Under the pieces are notes generated by a model. That model did no database searches. It was not told the origin of the DNA and was given only the letters and a program-made list of their open reading frames with translations. Of a stretch of DNA of 64,000 bases, positions 17,839 through 25,513 are shown piece by piece. How positions within the stretch are numbered: position 1 is the first letter of the stretch; each line of letters begins with the position of its first letter. The position numbers and the translations under genes are program-made. The stretch comes from Streptomyces sp. SID13726 (GTDB lineage Bacteria; Actinomycetota; Actinomycetes; Streptomycetales; Streptomycetaceae): NCBI RefSeq assembly GCF_010548375.1, contig NZ_JAAGLY010000008.1:330216-394215 (forward strand), given 5' to 3'.

Positions 17839-17895
17839 GAATCCATAGGATTCACGGCGACAGCCCCACCCCGGCTCCAACGGGGTGGGGCTGTC
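17839..17895. terminator. Bidirectional terminator hairpin
   Basis: GACAGCCCCACCCCG (17859-17873) and its exact reverse complement (17881-17895) form a perfect 15-bp stem with a 7-base loop between two convergent genes. A smaller palindrome, GAATCC-ATA-GGATTC (17839-17853), lies just before it. It would stop transcripts from both sides. Confidence 0.75.
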
Positions 17896-17926
17896 TCACA
17901 CGGCTGTCAGCCGGCGGGCGTCAGCG

Positions 17927-18295
17927 TCACTTGACGGTGACGGAGACCGCCTTGGACACGGTGTTGCCGTCCTTGGCGCGCAGCACCTCGACGCCCTTCT
18001 TCTCCAGCTTCTCGGCGACCTTGAAGGCACCCTTGGCGACCTTGGCGGAGGCGGGCAGCGTGACCCACTTCGCGCCCTCCTTCACCTGGATGACGACCTT
18101 GCTGCCGTCCTTGATGCCGGCGGTCCTGCCGGTGAAGGTGACGGGGTCGCCGAGCTTGACGACGGGGGCGCTCGCCTTGAGGGTGATCGCCGCCTTGGGC
18201 GCCGGGGCGGCCTGCGGGGCGGCGACGGCGGCACCGGCGCCGGTCGCGACGAGAGCGGCGGACACTACGGAGACGGCGGCAATTCGCACGTTCAC
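17927..18295 (-). CDS. Small secreted protein of unknown function
   Basis: A 122-residue exported protein. A clear Sec signal peptide (hydrophobic stretch ending in the AVAAP cleavage region, about residue 26) is followed by a short alanine/proline-rich piece and one compact beta-rich domain with lysine-rich strands (DPVTFTGRTAG, VVIQVKEG). The domain pattern recalls small Ig-like or bacterial cell-surface beta-sandwich domains, but I cannot name a family. GTG at 18293-18295 has AAGGAG 7 bases upstream. A 21-bp perfect palindrome sits in its leader, 32 bp ahead of the start codon, suggesting leader-level control. Confidence 0.75.
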   Translation of the reverse strand: MNVRIAAVSVVSAALVATGAGAAVAAPQAAPAPKAAITLKASAPVVKLGDPVTFTGRTAGIKDGSKVVIQVKEGAKWVTLPASAKVAKGAFKVAEKLEKKGVEVLRAKDGNTVSKAVSVTVK

Positions 18296-18326
18296 AGAGA
18301 ACTCCTTGTTTTTTTACCGTTTCTTT

Positions 18327-18380
18327 TCCGCCGCAGGGTCGGAGGGAAATTCCGGAATCTCCCTCCGACCCTGCGGCGGA
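18327..18380. promoter_or_regulatory. 21-bp perfect inverted repeat in the leader of the small secreted protein gene
   Basis: The arms 18327-18347 and 18360-18380 are exact reverse complements, separated by 12 bases that themselves contain the palindrome ATTCCGGAAT. On the minus strand it lies between the likely promoter and the ribosome site, and is followed by A-rich sequence rather than a U-run, so it does not look like a normal terminator in that direction. It could be an RNA stability or attenuation hairpin or a protein-binding site. Confidence 0.7.
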
Positions 18381-18621
18381 CCTGATCGTACAGACATGAC
18401 CAGGCAAGACACGGACCCCGCTGACCTCAAGAAACGTGAATTCTCAGCGAAACAACAGGAATCTCCGCGAACACACACGCCGTGATCTGCATTTATAGAA
18501 GAGAGCTGTGTAAAGGAAACCTTCACAATGCCGGGGCTGACGTGGCCGCAGACACTTCCCTTGCCCGCGTGAACCGACCGGGCAAATACTTGAGGCCACT
18601 CGGCGTGGCCGGAGGTGCGGT

Positions 18622-20496
18622 GTGTTGTCGTACGACTTCTTCCTCGCGCACGCGGGGCCGGACAGTTCTGTGGCCGAGCGGCTCTACGAGCAGTTGTCGG
18701 CCGAGACCCGGGTCTTCCTCGACAGCAGGAGTCTGCTGCCCGGGGACGACTGGAGCCTGGAACTCCCCAGGGCACAGCGTTTGTCACGCGTCACGGTGGT
18801 CCTGGTGTCAGCCGGGGTTGACACCGCGTTCTACCAGCGCGAGGAGATCGCGGCCGCGATCCAGTTGGCCCGCGAGGTGGGGACCGGGCATCGAGTGGTG
18901 CCGGTGTACCTGGAACCGCCGTCGGACAACGTTCCTTACGGGCTGCGTCTCAAGCATGGTCTGGTGGTCTCCGAGAGATGCTCCCTCAGCGAGGTCGCGG
19001 ACCGACTGCTGGACCTGCACCGCAGGCTCGCCGCCGGGCCGCACATCGCTCCCGCGCCTTCGGCCGTCTCCGCTCCCCCGCCCGCGAGGTCCCGCGCGGA
19101 GCTGGTGGGCGACCTGTTCCACCGGGACCCCGTGGTGAGCGTCTCGGCAGCGGCACGGCTCTCGGGGACAGGGCCCATGGTCGTCGCCGACGTCATCGCC
19201 CACTTCGCCAGGGTGGCCGGGCGCTCCGAGATCGGCACCGTCGTCGCCTTCGCCGTCCGGACGCTACTGAGCCGTTTTCCCGAACAGTCGGCCCCGTTGA
19301 TGGTCGAGCGCGTTCTCGACGCACACCGGGCGTGGCATGTCGCCGCCCCGCTCACCCAGTGCTTCTCCGCGCGGCATCGTTCGTTCGGCGCCGGAACGCT
19401 GGCACGGCACCTCCACGACTGGGAACCAGACGTCGTACGGCTGTCCATCGAATCCCTCGGATACATGGCGGACGAGACATGGGCGCACTCGATCGTCGAT
19501 CTGCTGGAGCCGAGCGACGACTACCGCTTCGGGAAGTTCGCGTCCTACGCGGTGGCCGCATGCGCCAGGATGCTGGTCTTCCAGGAGACGTCCCATCAGT
19601 TCATGGAATCCTGGAGCCTGCCCGTCGCGTTCTCGGACGTGGAGCGCCTCCTCAGCGCGGTGAGCGAGACAAGCCGAGGCCGAGGCATCGTCCACGACTC
19701 CTTGCGGCCGGTTCTGGCCAAGTGCCAACCCCGGCACGCCGATTACCTGATCACGTCATGGCTGGTGTCGGACGACGAGACACGACGAGCCCTGGCCGCC
19801 TGGTCCCTCGGACAGATGAGGCTGCACCGGAGCCTGCCCCGTCTCACCGACCTCGTCAGGGACCCGGACGAGAGCGAGACTGTCGTGTCGGAGGCCGCCT
19901 ACGCCCTCGCCAACATTGCGGGAGCCGACGCGGTCACGGTCCTGAACGAACTGCTGAGCGCGGTGGGAGACGACGACCGACGCGCGGGGACGGTCCGCGC
20001 GGCACTCGTCCGCTGTGTCCAGGACGCCCCTGACGACGACCGCTTCGCCCGATGCGTGGCCGGCCTCCTCGCCCGTCCTCCACAGGAGGTCTGCTTCGTG
20101 TACCGGGCCATCGGGGTGCGGCGGGACGATCGGTTCGCGGACGAACTCCACCGAGGGCTGAACAGCACCGAGTGGCAGGTCCGGGGCCAGTGTGCGCTCG
20201 CGCTCGCCCGTGTCGAGGGGGCCGGGGCCCAGATCGTCCTGCGACGGGCCTACGCCCAGGCAGGGGCCGCCCAGGAACGCGCCCTGTCGGCCCTCGCTCT
20301 GCTGTCGCTCGACCAGGAACCACCCGGGGACCCCGAACTGCGGCAGCTGCGCACCGACTTGGCGAGCGACTCCCCTCAGTACCTCCGCCTGGTCACGGAC
20401 GACATCCTCCAGACCCTCTCGGCGTCCCGGCACCCGCGGGCCGCGGCCATCGCACAGGCGTGGACAGACGTCTACGCGGAGGGCGTGGACTACTGA
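18622..20496 (+). CDS. TIR domain protein with C-terminal HEAT-like repeats
   Basis: A 624-residue soluble protein. Residues 1-150 are a TIR domain: YDFFLAHAGPD at the first strand, VFLDSRSLLPGDDW (box 2-like loop), VTVVLVSAG, and the helix FYQREEIAAAI, followed by the strand RVVPVYLEP. By alignment to SARM1-type TIR NADases, E75 is in the position of the catalytic glutamate, so NAD cleavage is plausible. Residues about 170-610 form helical pairs of the HEAT/armadillo kind (for example WSLGQMRLHRSLPRLTDLV and AAYALANIAGADAV). GTG at 18622 has GGAGG at 18611-18615. Two small hairpins (18561-18585, 18594-18610) lie just upstream. No partner gene is adjacent; a defence or signalling role is inferred, not shown. 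Confidence 0.8.
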   Translation: MLSYDFFLAHAGPDSSVAERLYEQLSAETRVFLDSRSLLPGDDWSLELPRAQRLSRVTVVLVSAGVDTAFYQREEIAAAIQLAREVGTGHRVVPVYLEPPSDNVPYGLRLKHGLVVSERCSLSEVADRLLDLHRRLAAGPHIAPAPSAVSAPPPARSRAELVGDLFHRDPVVSVSAAARLSGTGPMVVADVIAHFARVAGRSEIGTVVAFAVRTLLSRFPEQSAPLMVERVLDAHRAWHVAAPLTQCFSARHRSFGAGTLARHLHDWEPDVVRLSIESLGYMADETWAHSIVDLLEPSDDYRFGKFASYAVAACARMLVFQETSHQFMESWSLPVAFSDVERLLSAVSETSRGRGIVHDSLRPVLAKCQPRHADYLITSWLVSDDETRRALAAWSLGQMRLHRSLPRLTDLVRDPDESETVVSEAAYALANIAGADAVTVLNELLSAVGDDDRRAGTVRAALVRCVQDAPDDDRFARCVAGLLARPPQEVCFVYRAIGVRRDDRFADELHRGLNSTEWQVRGQCALALARVEGAGAQIVLRRAYAQAGAAQERALSALALLSLDQEPPGDPELRQLRTDLASDSPQYLRLVTDDILQTLSASRHPRAAAIAQAWTDVYAEGVDY

Positions 20497-20538
20497 ACCG
20501 CTCCCACCCGCCCTCCGCGCATCGCCCGAGCCCGGCGC

Positions 20539-21369
20539 CTACAGGGTGTGGGCCACGAATCGCTCGGCCGTCTCCGCGAGGAGTTCGCGGCCGTCCCTGG
20601 CCCACAGGTCGTCGTTGAAGAGTTCGACCTCGATGGGGCCGGTGTAGCCGGCCGCCTCGACGTGGCGCTGCCACTCGCGCATGTCGATCGCGCCGTCGCC
20701 GATCTGGCCGCGGCCGTTGAGGACGCCCGCCGGGAGGGGGGTCGTCCAGTCGGCGAGCTGGAAGGTGTGGATACGGCCGCCCGCGCCCGCCCGGGCGATC
20801 TGCGCGGGCGCGTTGTCGTCCCACCAGATGTGGTACGTGTCCACGGTGACGCCGACCTGCTGGGCGGGGAAGCGTTCCGCGAGGTCGAGGGCCTGGGTGA
20901 GGGTGGAGACCACGCAGCGGTCCGAGGCGTACATGGGGTGCAGGGGCTCGATGGCGAGCCGGACCCCGCGCTCCTCGGCGTACGGGCCCAGCACGGACAG
21001 GGCGTCCGCGATGCGCTCGCGGGCGCCGTGCAGGTCCTTCGAGCCGGCCGGGAGGCCGCCGGAGACCAGGACCAGGGTGTCGGTGCCCAGCGTGGCCGCC
21101 TCGTCGACCGCGCGGCGGTTGTCGTCCAGGGCCGCCGTCCGCTCGTCCGGGTCGATCGCCGTGAAGAAGCCGCCGCGGCACAGCGTGGTGACCGCCAGGC
21201 CCGCGTCGCGGACCAGCTTGGCCGTCGCCTCGACGCCGTACGACTGGACGGGCTCGCGCCACAGGCCCACGCCCGGGATGCCCAACTCCAGGCACCCCTC
21301 GACCAGTTCAGGGATCGACAGCTGCTTGACCGTCATCTGGTTGATGGAGAAGCGGGACAGGTCGGTCAC
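20539..21369 (-). CDS. Sugar phosphate isomerase/epimerase (TIM barrel)
   Basis: A 276-residue AP-endonuclease-2-type TIM barrel. Metal-site residues are visible in IEPLHPMYASDR, VTVDTYHIWWD, HTFQLADW and the late glutamate of IEVELFND. Such proteins isomerise or epimerise keto sugars. It is the third gene of a minus-strand operon after an oxidoreductase and a DUF993 aldolase-like protein; GTG at 21369 overlaps the preceding stop by 4 bp. The gene set suggests catabolism of an unusual sugar or cyclitol; the substrate is not known. Confidence 0.88.
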   Translation of the reverse strand: MTDLSRFSINQMTVKQLSIPELVEGCLELGIPGVGLWREPVQSYGVEATAKLVRDAGLAVTTLCRGGFFTAIDPDERTAALDDNRRAVDEAATLGTDTLVLVSGGLPAGSKDLHGARERIADALSVLGPYAEERGVRLAIEPLHPMYASDRCVVSTLTQALDLAERFPAQQVGVTVDTYHIWWDDNAPAQIARAGAGGRIHTFQLADWTTPLPAGVLNGRGQIGDGAIDMREWQRHVEAAGYTGPIEVELFNDDLWARDGRELLAETAERFVAHTL

Positions 21370-22520
21370 TGGGTCACCCCGTACAGGGACAGCAGGTTCT
21401 TCATGCGCTCCTCGGCGAGCTTCGGGTCCGGGAACAGGCCCAGGCCGTCGGCGAGTTCGTAGGCGCGCGCGAAGTGCGGGAGGGAGCGGGCCGACTGGAG
21501 GCCGCCGACCATCGTGAAGTGCGACTGGTGGCCGGCCAGCCAGGCGAGGAAGACCACGCCCGTCTTGTAGAAGCGGGTCGGCGCCTGGAAGAGATGGCGG
21601 GACAACTCGACCGTGGGATCGAGGAGTTCGCGGAACCCCTTGGCGTCACCCGTGTCCAGCACCCGGACCGCCTCGGCCGCGAGCGGGCCCAGCGGGTCGA
21701 AGATGCCGAGCAGGGCGTGGCTGAAGCCCTGGTCGTCGCCCGCGATCAGCTCGGGGTAGTTGAAGTCGTCGCCGGTGTAGCAGCGGACGCCCTGCGGGAG
21801 CCTGCGGCGGATGTCGATCTCGCGCTGGGCCTCCAGGAGCGAGACCTTGATGCCGTCGACCTTGTCCGGGTGGGCGGCGATGACCTCCAGGAAGGTGTCG
21901 GTCGCCGCGTCCAGGTCGGACGAGCCCCAGTAGCCCTCCAACGCCGGGTCGAACATCGGGCCCAGCCAGTGCAGGACGACCGGCTCGGTGGCCTGGCGCA
22001 GCAGGTGGCCGTAGACCTCCAGGTAGTCCTCGGGGCTCTTGGCGGCCGCCGCGAGGGCGCGGGAGGCCATGAGGATGGCCTGGGCGCCGGACTCCTCGAC
22101 GAGGGCGAGCTGCTCCTCGTAGGCGGCCCGGACCTCCGCGAGGGTCGCCGGGCCGGTGAGCTGGTCGGTGCCGACACCGCAGGCGATGAGCCCGCCGACC
22201 GCCTTGGCCTCGGCGGCACTTCGGCGGATCAGCTCGGCCGCGCCCGCCCAGTCCAGGCCCATTCCGCGCTGGGCGGTGTCCATCGCCTCGGCGACCCCGA
22301 GTCCGTGCGACCACAGGTGGCGGCGGAAGGCGAGGGTGGCGTCCCAGTCGACGGCGGCCGGGGAGTCCGGCGTGGAGTCGGCGAACGGGTCGGCGACGAC
22401 ATGGGCGGCCGAGAAGACCGTACGGGAGGTGAAGGGCGAGCCGGTGGTGACGGCGAGGGGTTCGAGGCGGGGTTCGTACGCCTTGAATCCCCCGTCGCCG
22501 GTGGGGAGTTGGATCGTCAC
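21366..22520 (-). CDS. DUF993 family protein, dihydrodipicolinate-synthase-like
   Basis: A 384-residue protein of the DUF993 family, a TIM barrel related to DapA/N-acetylneuraminate lyase enzymes that form or cleave carbon-carbon bonds through a lysine Schiff base. Barrel segments include GLIACGVGTDQL, VVLHWLGPMFDP and DGIKVSLLE (a lysine in the position expected for the Schiff base). The activity of the family is not established to my knowledge. It is translationally coupled on both sides (GTGA overlaps), with the oxidoreductase before and the isomerase after it, so it should act on the same pathway intermediate. Confidence 0.8.
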   Translation of the reverse strand: MTIQLPTGDGGFKAYEPRLEPLAVTTGSPFTSRTVFSAAHVVADPFADSTPDSPAAVDWDATLAFRRHLWSHGLGVAEAMDTAQRGMGLDWAGAAELIRRSAAEAKAVGGLIACGVGTDQLTGPATLAEVRAAYEEQLALVEESGAQAILMASRALAAAAKSPEDYLEVYGHLLRQATEPVVLHWLGPMFDPALEGYWGSSDLDAATDTFLEVIAAHPDKVDGIKVSLLEAQREIDIRRRLPQGVRCYTGDDFNYPELIAGDDQGFSHALLGIFDPLGPLAAEAVRVLDTGDAKGFRELLDPTVELSRHLFQAPTRFYKTGVVFLAWLAGHQSHFTMVGGLQSARSLPHFARAYELADGLGLFPDPKLAEERMKNLLSLYGVTQ

Positions 22521-23674
22521 AGCGCGATCTCCGGTACGTCGAGACGGCGGCCCTCGGCCGAGGACTTCAGGCCCAGTTCGGCGAGCTGGACACCGCGGGC
22601 GCCGGCGAGGAGGTCCCACTGGTAGGGGGCGTCGGCGTAGACGTGCTTGAGGAAGAGCTCCCACTGGGCCTTGAAGCCGTTGTCGAACTCGGCGTTGTCG
22701 GGCACCTCCTGCCACTGGTCGCGGAAGACCTCGGTGGCGGGGATGTCCGGGTTCCAGACCGGCTTCGGGGTGGCCGAGCGGTGCTGGACACGGCAGTTGC
22801 GCAGGCCCGCGACCGCGGAGCCCTCGGTGCCGTCGACCTGGAACTCGACGAGCTCGTCGCGGTTGACGCGGACGGCCCAGGAGGAGTTGATCTGGGCGAT
22901 GGCGCCGCCGTCCAGCTCGAAGATGCCGTAGGCGGCGTCGTCGGCGGTGGCGTCGTAGGGCTTGTCGTTCTCGTCCCAGCGCTGCGGGACATGGGTGGCG
23001 GTGAGGGCCTGGACGGACTTCACTCGGCCGAAGAGCTCGTGGAGCACGTACTCCCAGTGCGGGAACATGTCGACAACGATGCCACCGCCGTCCTCGGACC
23101 GGTAGTTCCAGCTCGGACGCTGGGCGGTCTGCCAGTCGCCCTCGAAGACCCAGTAGCCGAACTCGCCGCGGATCGAGAGGATGCGGCCGAAGAAGCCGCC
23201 GTCGATGAGGCGCTTCAGCTTGAGCAGGCCGGGGAGGAAGAGCTTGTCCTGGACGACGCCGTGCTTGATGCCGGCCGCGTTCGCGAGGCGGGCCAGCTCC
23301 AGGGCGCCCTCCAGGCCGGTGGCCGTGGGCTTCTCGGTGTAGATGTGCTTGCCGGCCGCGATCGCCTTCTTGATCGACTCCTCGCGCGCGGAGGTGACCT
23401 GGGCGTCGAAGTAGATCTCGACGGTCGGGTCGGCGAGGACGGCGTCCACGTCGGTCGAGATGTTGTCGAGGCGCAGACCGTGCTGCTCGGCGAGCGCCTT
23501 GAGGGCGTGCTCGCGGCGGCCGACGAGGATCGGCTCGGGCCACAGCACCGTGCCGTCGCCGAGGTCGAGACCGCCCTGCTCGCGGATCGCGAGGATGGAG
23601 CGGACCAGGTGCTGGCGGTAGCCCATGCGCCCTGTCACACCGTTCATGGCGATACGCACCGTCTTGCGTGTCAC
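22517..23674 (-). CDS. Gfo/Idh/MocA family oxidoreductase
   Basis: A 385-residue NAD(P)-dependent sugar or cyclitol dehydrogenase. The N-terminal nucleotide-binding fold starts at VRIAMNGVTGRMG, and the family motif EKP (IYTEKPTA) is intact, followed by the C-terminal beta-sheet domain (DGGGIVVDMFPHW). It is the first gene of the three-gene operon. GTG at 23674 has AAGGGA upstream. The promoter region contains a palindromic LacI-type site, and a LacI gene runs divergently. Confidence 0.9.
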   Translation of the reverse strand: MTRKTVRIAMNGVTGRMGYRQHLVRSILAIREQGGLDLGDGTVLWPEPILVGRREHALKALAEQHGLRLDNISTDVDAVLADPTVEIYFDAQVTSAREESIKKAIAAGKHIYTEKPTATGLEGALELARLANAAGIKHGVVQDKLFLPGLLKLKRLIDGGFFGRILSIRGEFGYWVFEGDWQTAQRPSWNYRSEDGGGIVVDMFPHWEYVLHELFGRVKSVQALTATHVPQRWDENDKPYDATADDAAYGIFELDGGAIAQINSSWAVRVNRDELVEFQVDGTEGSAVAGLRNCRVQHRSATPKPVWNPDIPATEVFRDQWQEVPDNAEFDNGFKAQWELFLKHVYADAPYQWDLLAGARGVQLAELGLKSSAEGRRLDVPEIAL

Positions 23675-23740
23675 GTCATTCCCTTCGTAGGAGTCGTACG
23701 CGGTCGTGCGCGCCGCGCACGCTCCACTGATGAGCGTTAC

Positions 23741-23754
23741 AGCAAGCGCTTTCT
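23741..23754. promoter_or_regulatory. LacI-family operator between the sugar operon and its regulator
   Basis: AGCAAGCGCTTTCT contains the perfect palindrome AAGCGCTT with a central CG step, typical of LacI/CcpA-type sites. It lies about 67 bp upstream of the oxidoreductase start and 203 bp from the divergent LacI gene, which probably binds it. Confidence 0.75.
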
Positions 23755-23956
23755 ATCTAGGAAGAAGCTAGCCTCTGAGCAGCGGTCTGGACAAGAGCGC
23801 GAACGGTGTGAGTTGTTCGAGGGGGCGAACAACGGGGGTCGGGGGGCTTAAGGTCGGCTCGGAACCGGGCCCTGGGTGCCCGCGTGTACGACGGAGTACG
23901 ACTGAGATGCGCCGAAGCGGGCTTGGGCCGCCGAGGCGCGCGACCGGAGGACGACG

Positions 23957-25003
23957 ATGACGGTGACCCTGGCGGACGTGGCGGCCCGCGCCCAGGTCTC
24001 CCCCGCGACGGTGTCGCGCGTACTGAACGGGAACTACCCCGTGGCCGCGACCACGCGTGAGCGGGTGCTGCGGGCCGTGGACGAGCTGGACTACGTGCTG
24101 AACGGTCCCGCGAGCGCGCTCGCCGCCGCCACGTCCGACCTGGTCGGCATCCTCGTCAACGACATCGCCGACCCCTTCTTCGGGATCATGGCCGGAGCCA
24201 TCCAGTCCGAGATCGGCGGTCCCGGCGGGCGTGCGGGGGGCGAGCGGCTGGGTGTGGTCTGCAACACGGGCGGGTCTCCGGAGCGCGAGCTGACGTATCT
24301 CACCCTGCTCCAGCGGCAGCGGGCGGCGGCCGTCGTCCTCACCGGTGGCGCGGTCGAGGACGCACCGCACCAGGCCGCGATGTCGGCGAAGCTGCGGAAG
24401 CTGGCGGACGCCGGGACACGGATCGTGCTGTGCGGGCGGCCGCCGGCGCCGGAGACGGGCGCCATCGCGCTGACCTTCGACAACCGCGGCGGCGGCAAGG
24501 AACTCACCGAGCACCTCATCGGACTCGGGCACCGGAAGCTCGGCTACATCGCGGGCCCGGAGGAGCGGACGACCACCCGGCACCGGTTGGAGGGGCACCG
24601 GGCGGCCCTCGACGCACACGGGATCACCGAGGACCCGCGCTGGACCGTCCATGGGCGCTACGACCGACGGTCCGGATACGAGGCCACGCTGGAGCTGCTC
24701 CGGCGGGACCCGTCCCTGACGGCCGTGGTCGCCGCGAACGACTCCGTCGCGCTCGGCGCCTGCGCGGCCCTGCGGGACTCCGGACTGCGCATCCCGGAGG
24801 ACGTCTCCGTCGCCGGCTTCGACGACCTGCCCTTCAGCATCGACGCGGTACCCGCCCTGACGACCGTACGGCTGCCGCTGGCGGAGGCGGGCGCCCGGGC
24901 GGGACGGATCGCGATGGGACGCGAGGAGCCTCCGCCGGGGGGGATCGCGACGGTTCGGGGGGAGCTGATGGTGCGGGGGTCTTCGGGAGCGCCTCGGGTT
25001 TGA
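23957..25003 (+). CDS. LacI-family transcriptional regulator of the adjacent sugar operon
   Basis: A 348-residue LacI/GalR regulator with an N-terminal helix-turn-helix (LADVAARAQVSPATVSRVLN), hinge (LDYVLNGPASALA) and a sugar-sensing domain (GIMAGAIQSEIG, GYIAGPEERTTTR, SVAGFDDLPFS). ATG at 23957 has CGGAGG 6 bases upstream. It is divergent from the oxidoreductase/DUF993/isomerase operon and probably represses it until the sugar or a derivative binds. Confidence 0.92.
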   Translation: MTVTLADVAARAQVSPATVSRVLNGNYPVAATTRERVLRAVDELDYVLNGPASALAAATSDLVGILVNDIADPFFGIMAGAIQSEIGGPGGRAGGERLGVVCNTGGSPERELTYLTLLQRQRAAAVVLTGGAVEDAPHQAAMSAKLRKLADAGTRIVLCGRPPAPETGAIALTFDNRGGGKELTEHLIGLGHRKLGYIAGPEERTTTRHRLEGHRAALDAHGITEDPRWTVHGRYDRRSGYEATLELLRRDPSLTAVVAANDSVALGACAALRDSGLRIPEDVSVAGFDDLPFSIDAVPALTTVRLPLAEAGARAGRIAMGREEPPPGGIATVRGELMVRGSSGAPRV

Positions 25004-25513
25004 CGGGGGTGGGGGGTGGGGGTGCGTGCGAGGGGCGGGGGCTGGTGCTGGGCCGGTGGGCTTGAGGACGGGGGCTGTCGTTGAGGGCGGAGCCTGTGAG
25101 CCGGGGGCCAGCGCTTGGGGCTGGGCCCGAGGACCGAGGGCTTGTGCTGGGGGCCGAACCCGAGGGCCCGGAGCCAGCGCCGGGGGGTGATCATGCGGAC
25201 CGGGGCCACCGCCGACACCCGAGCGCAACGACCCGAGAACCACCATCCCCGGGGCCAGGCCCGATGGCCGGGAGCCGGTGCCAGAAGCCAGGCCCGAGGA
25301 CCGGTGGCCGCCGCCGAGGACCGGTGGCCGCCGCCGAGGGCCGGGCCGCCGCCGACACCCGAGCCCGGCAGCCAAGGGCCACCGCCAGCGGGCGGACCCG
25401 CCGATCGGGGGCCCGGCGCCAAGAGCCTAGGCCGACGGCCGAGAGCCGCGCCCGACACCCGAACCCCCACCAGACACCCCACCCCCGGACCACCCCGGCC
25501 CAGGCGGCCCACC
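25004..25513. repeat. GC-rich degenerate repeat tract without a gene
   Basis: About 500 bp of very GC-rich sequence made of variations of GGGGGC, CCGAGG and GCCGCC words. One 20-bp unit (GAGGACCGGTGGCCGCCGCC) is exactly duplicated in tandem at 25296-25335. Frames are open on both strands only because of composition; no ribosome site or family similarity was seen. Confidence 0.6.
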
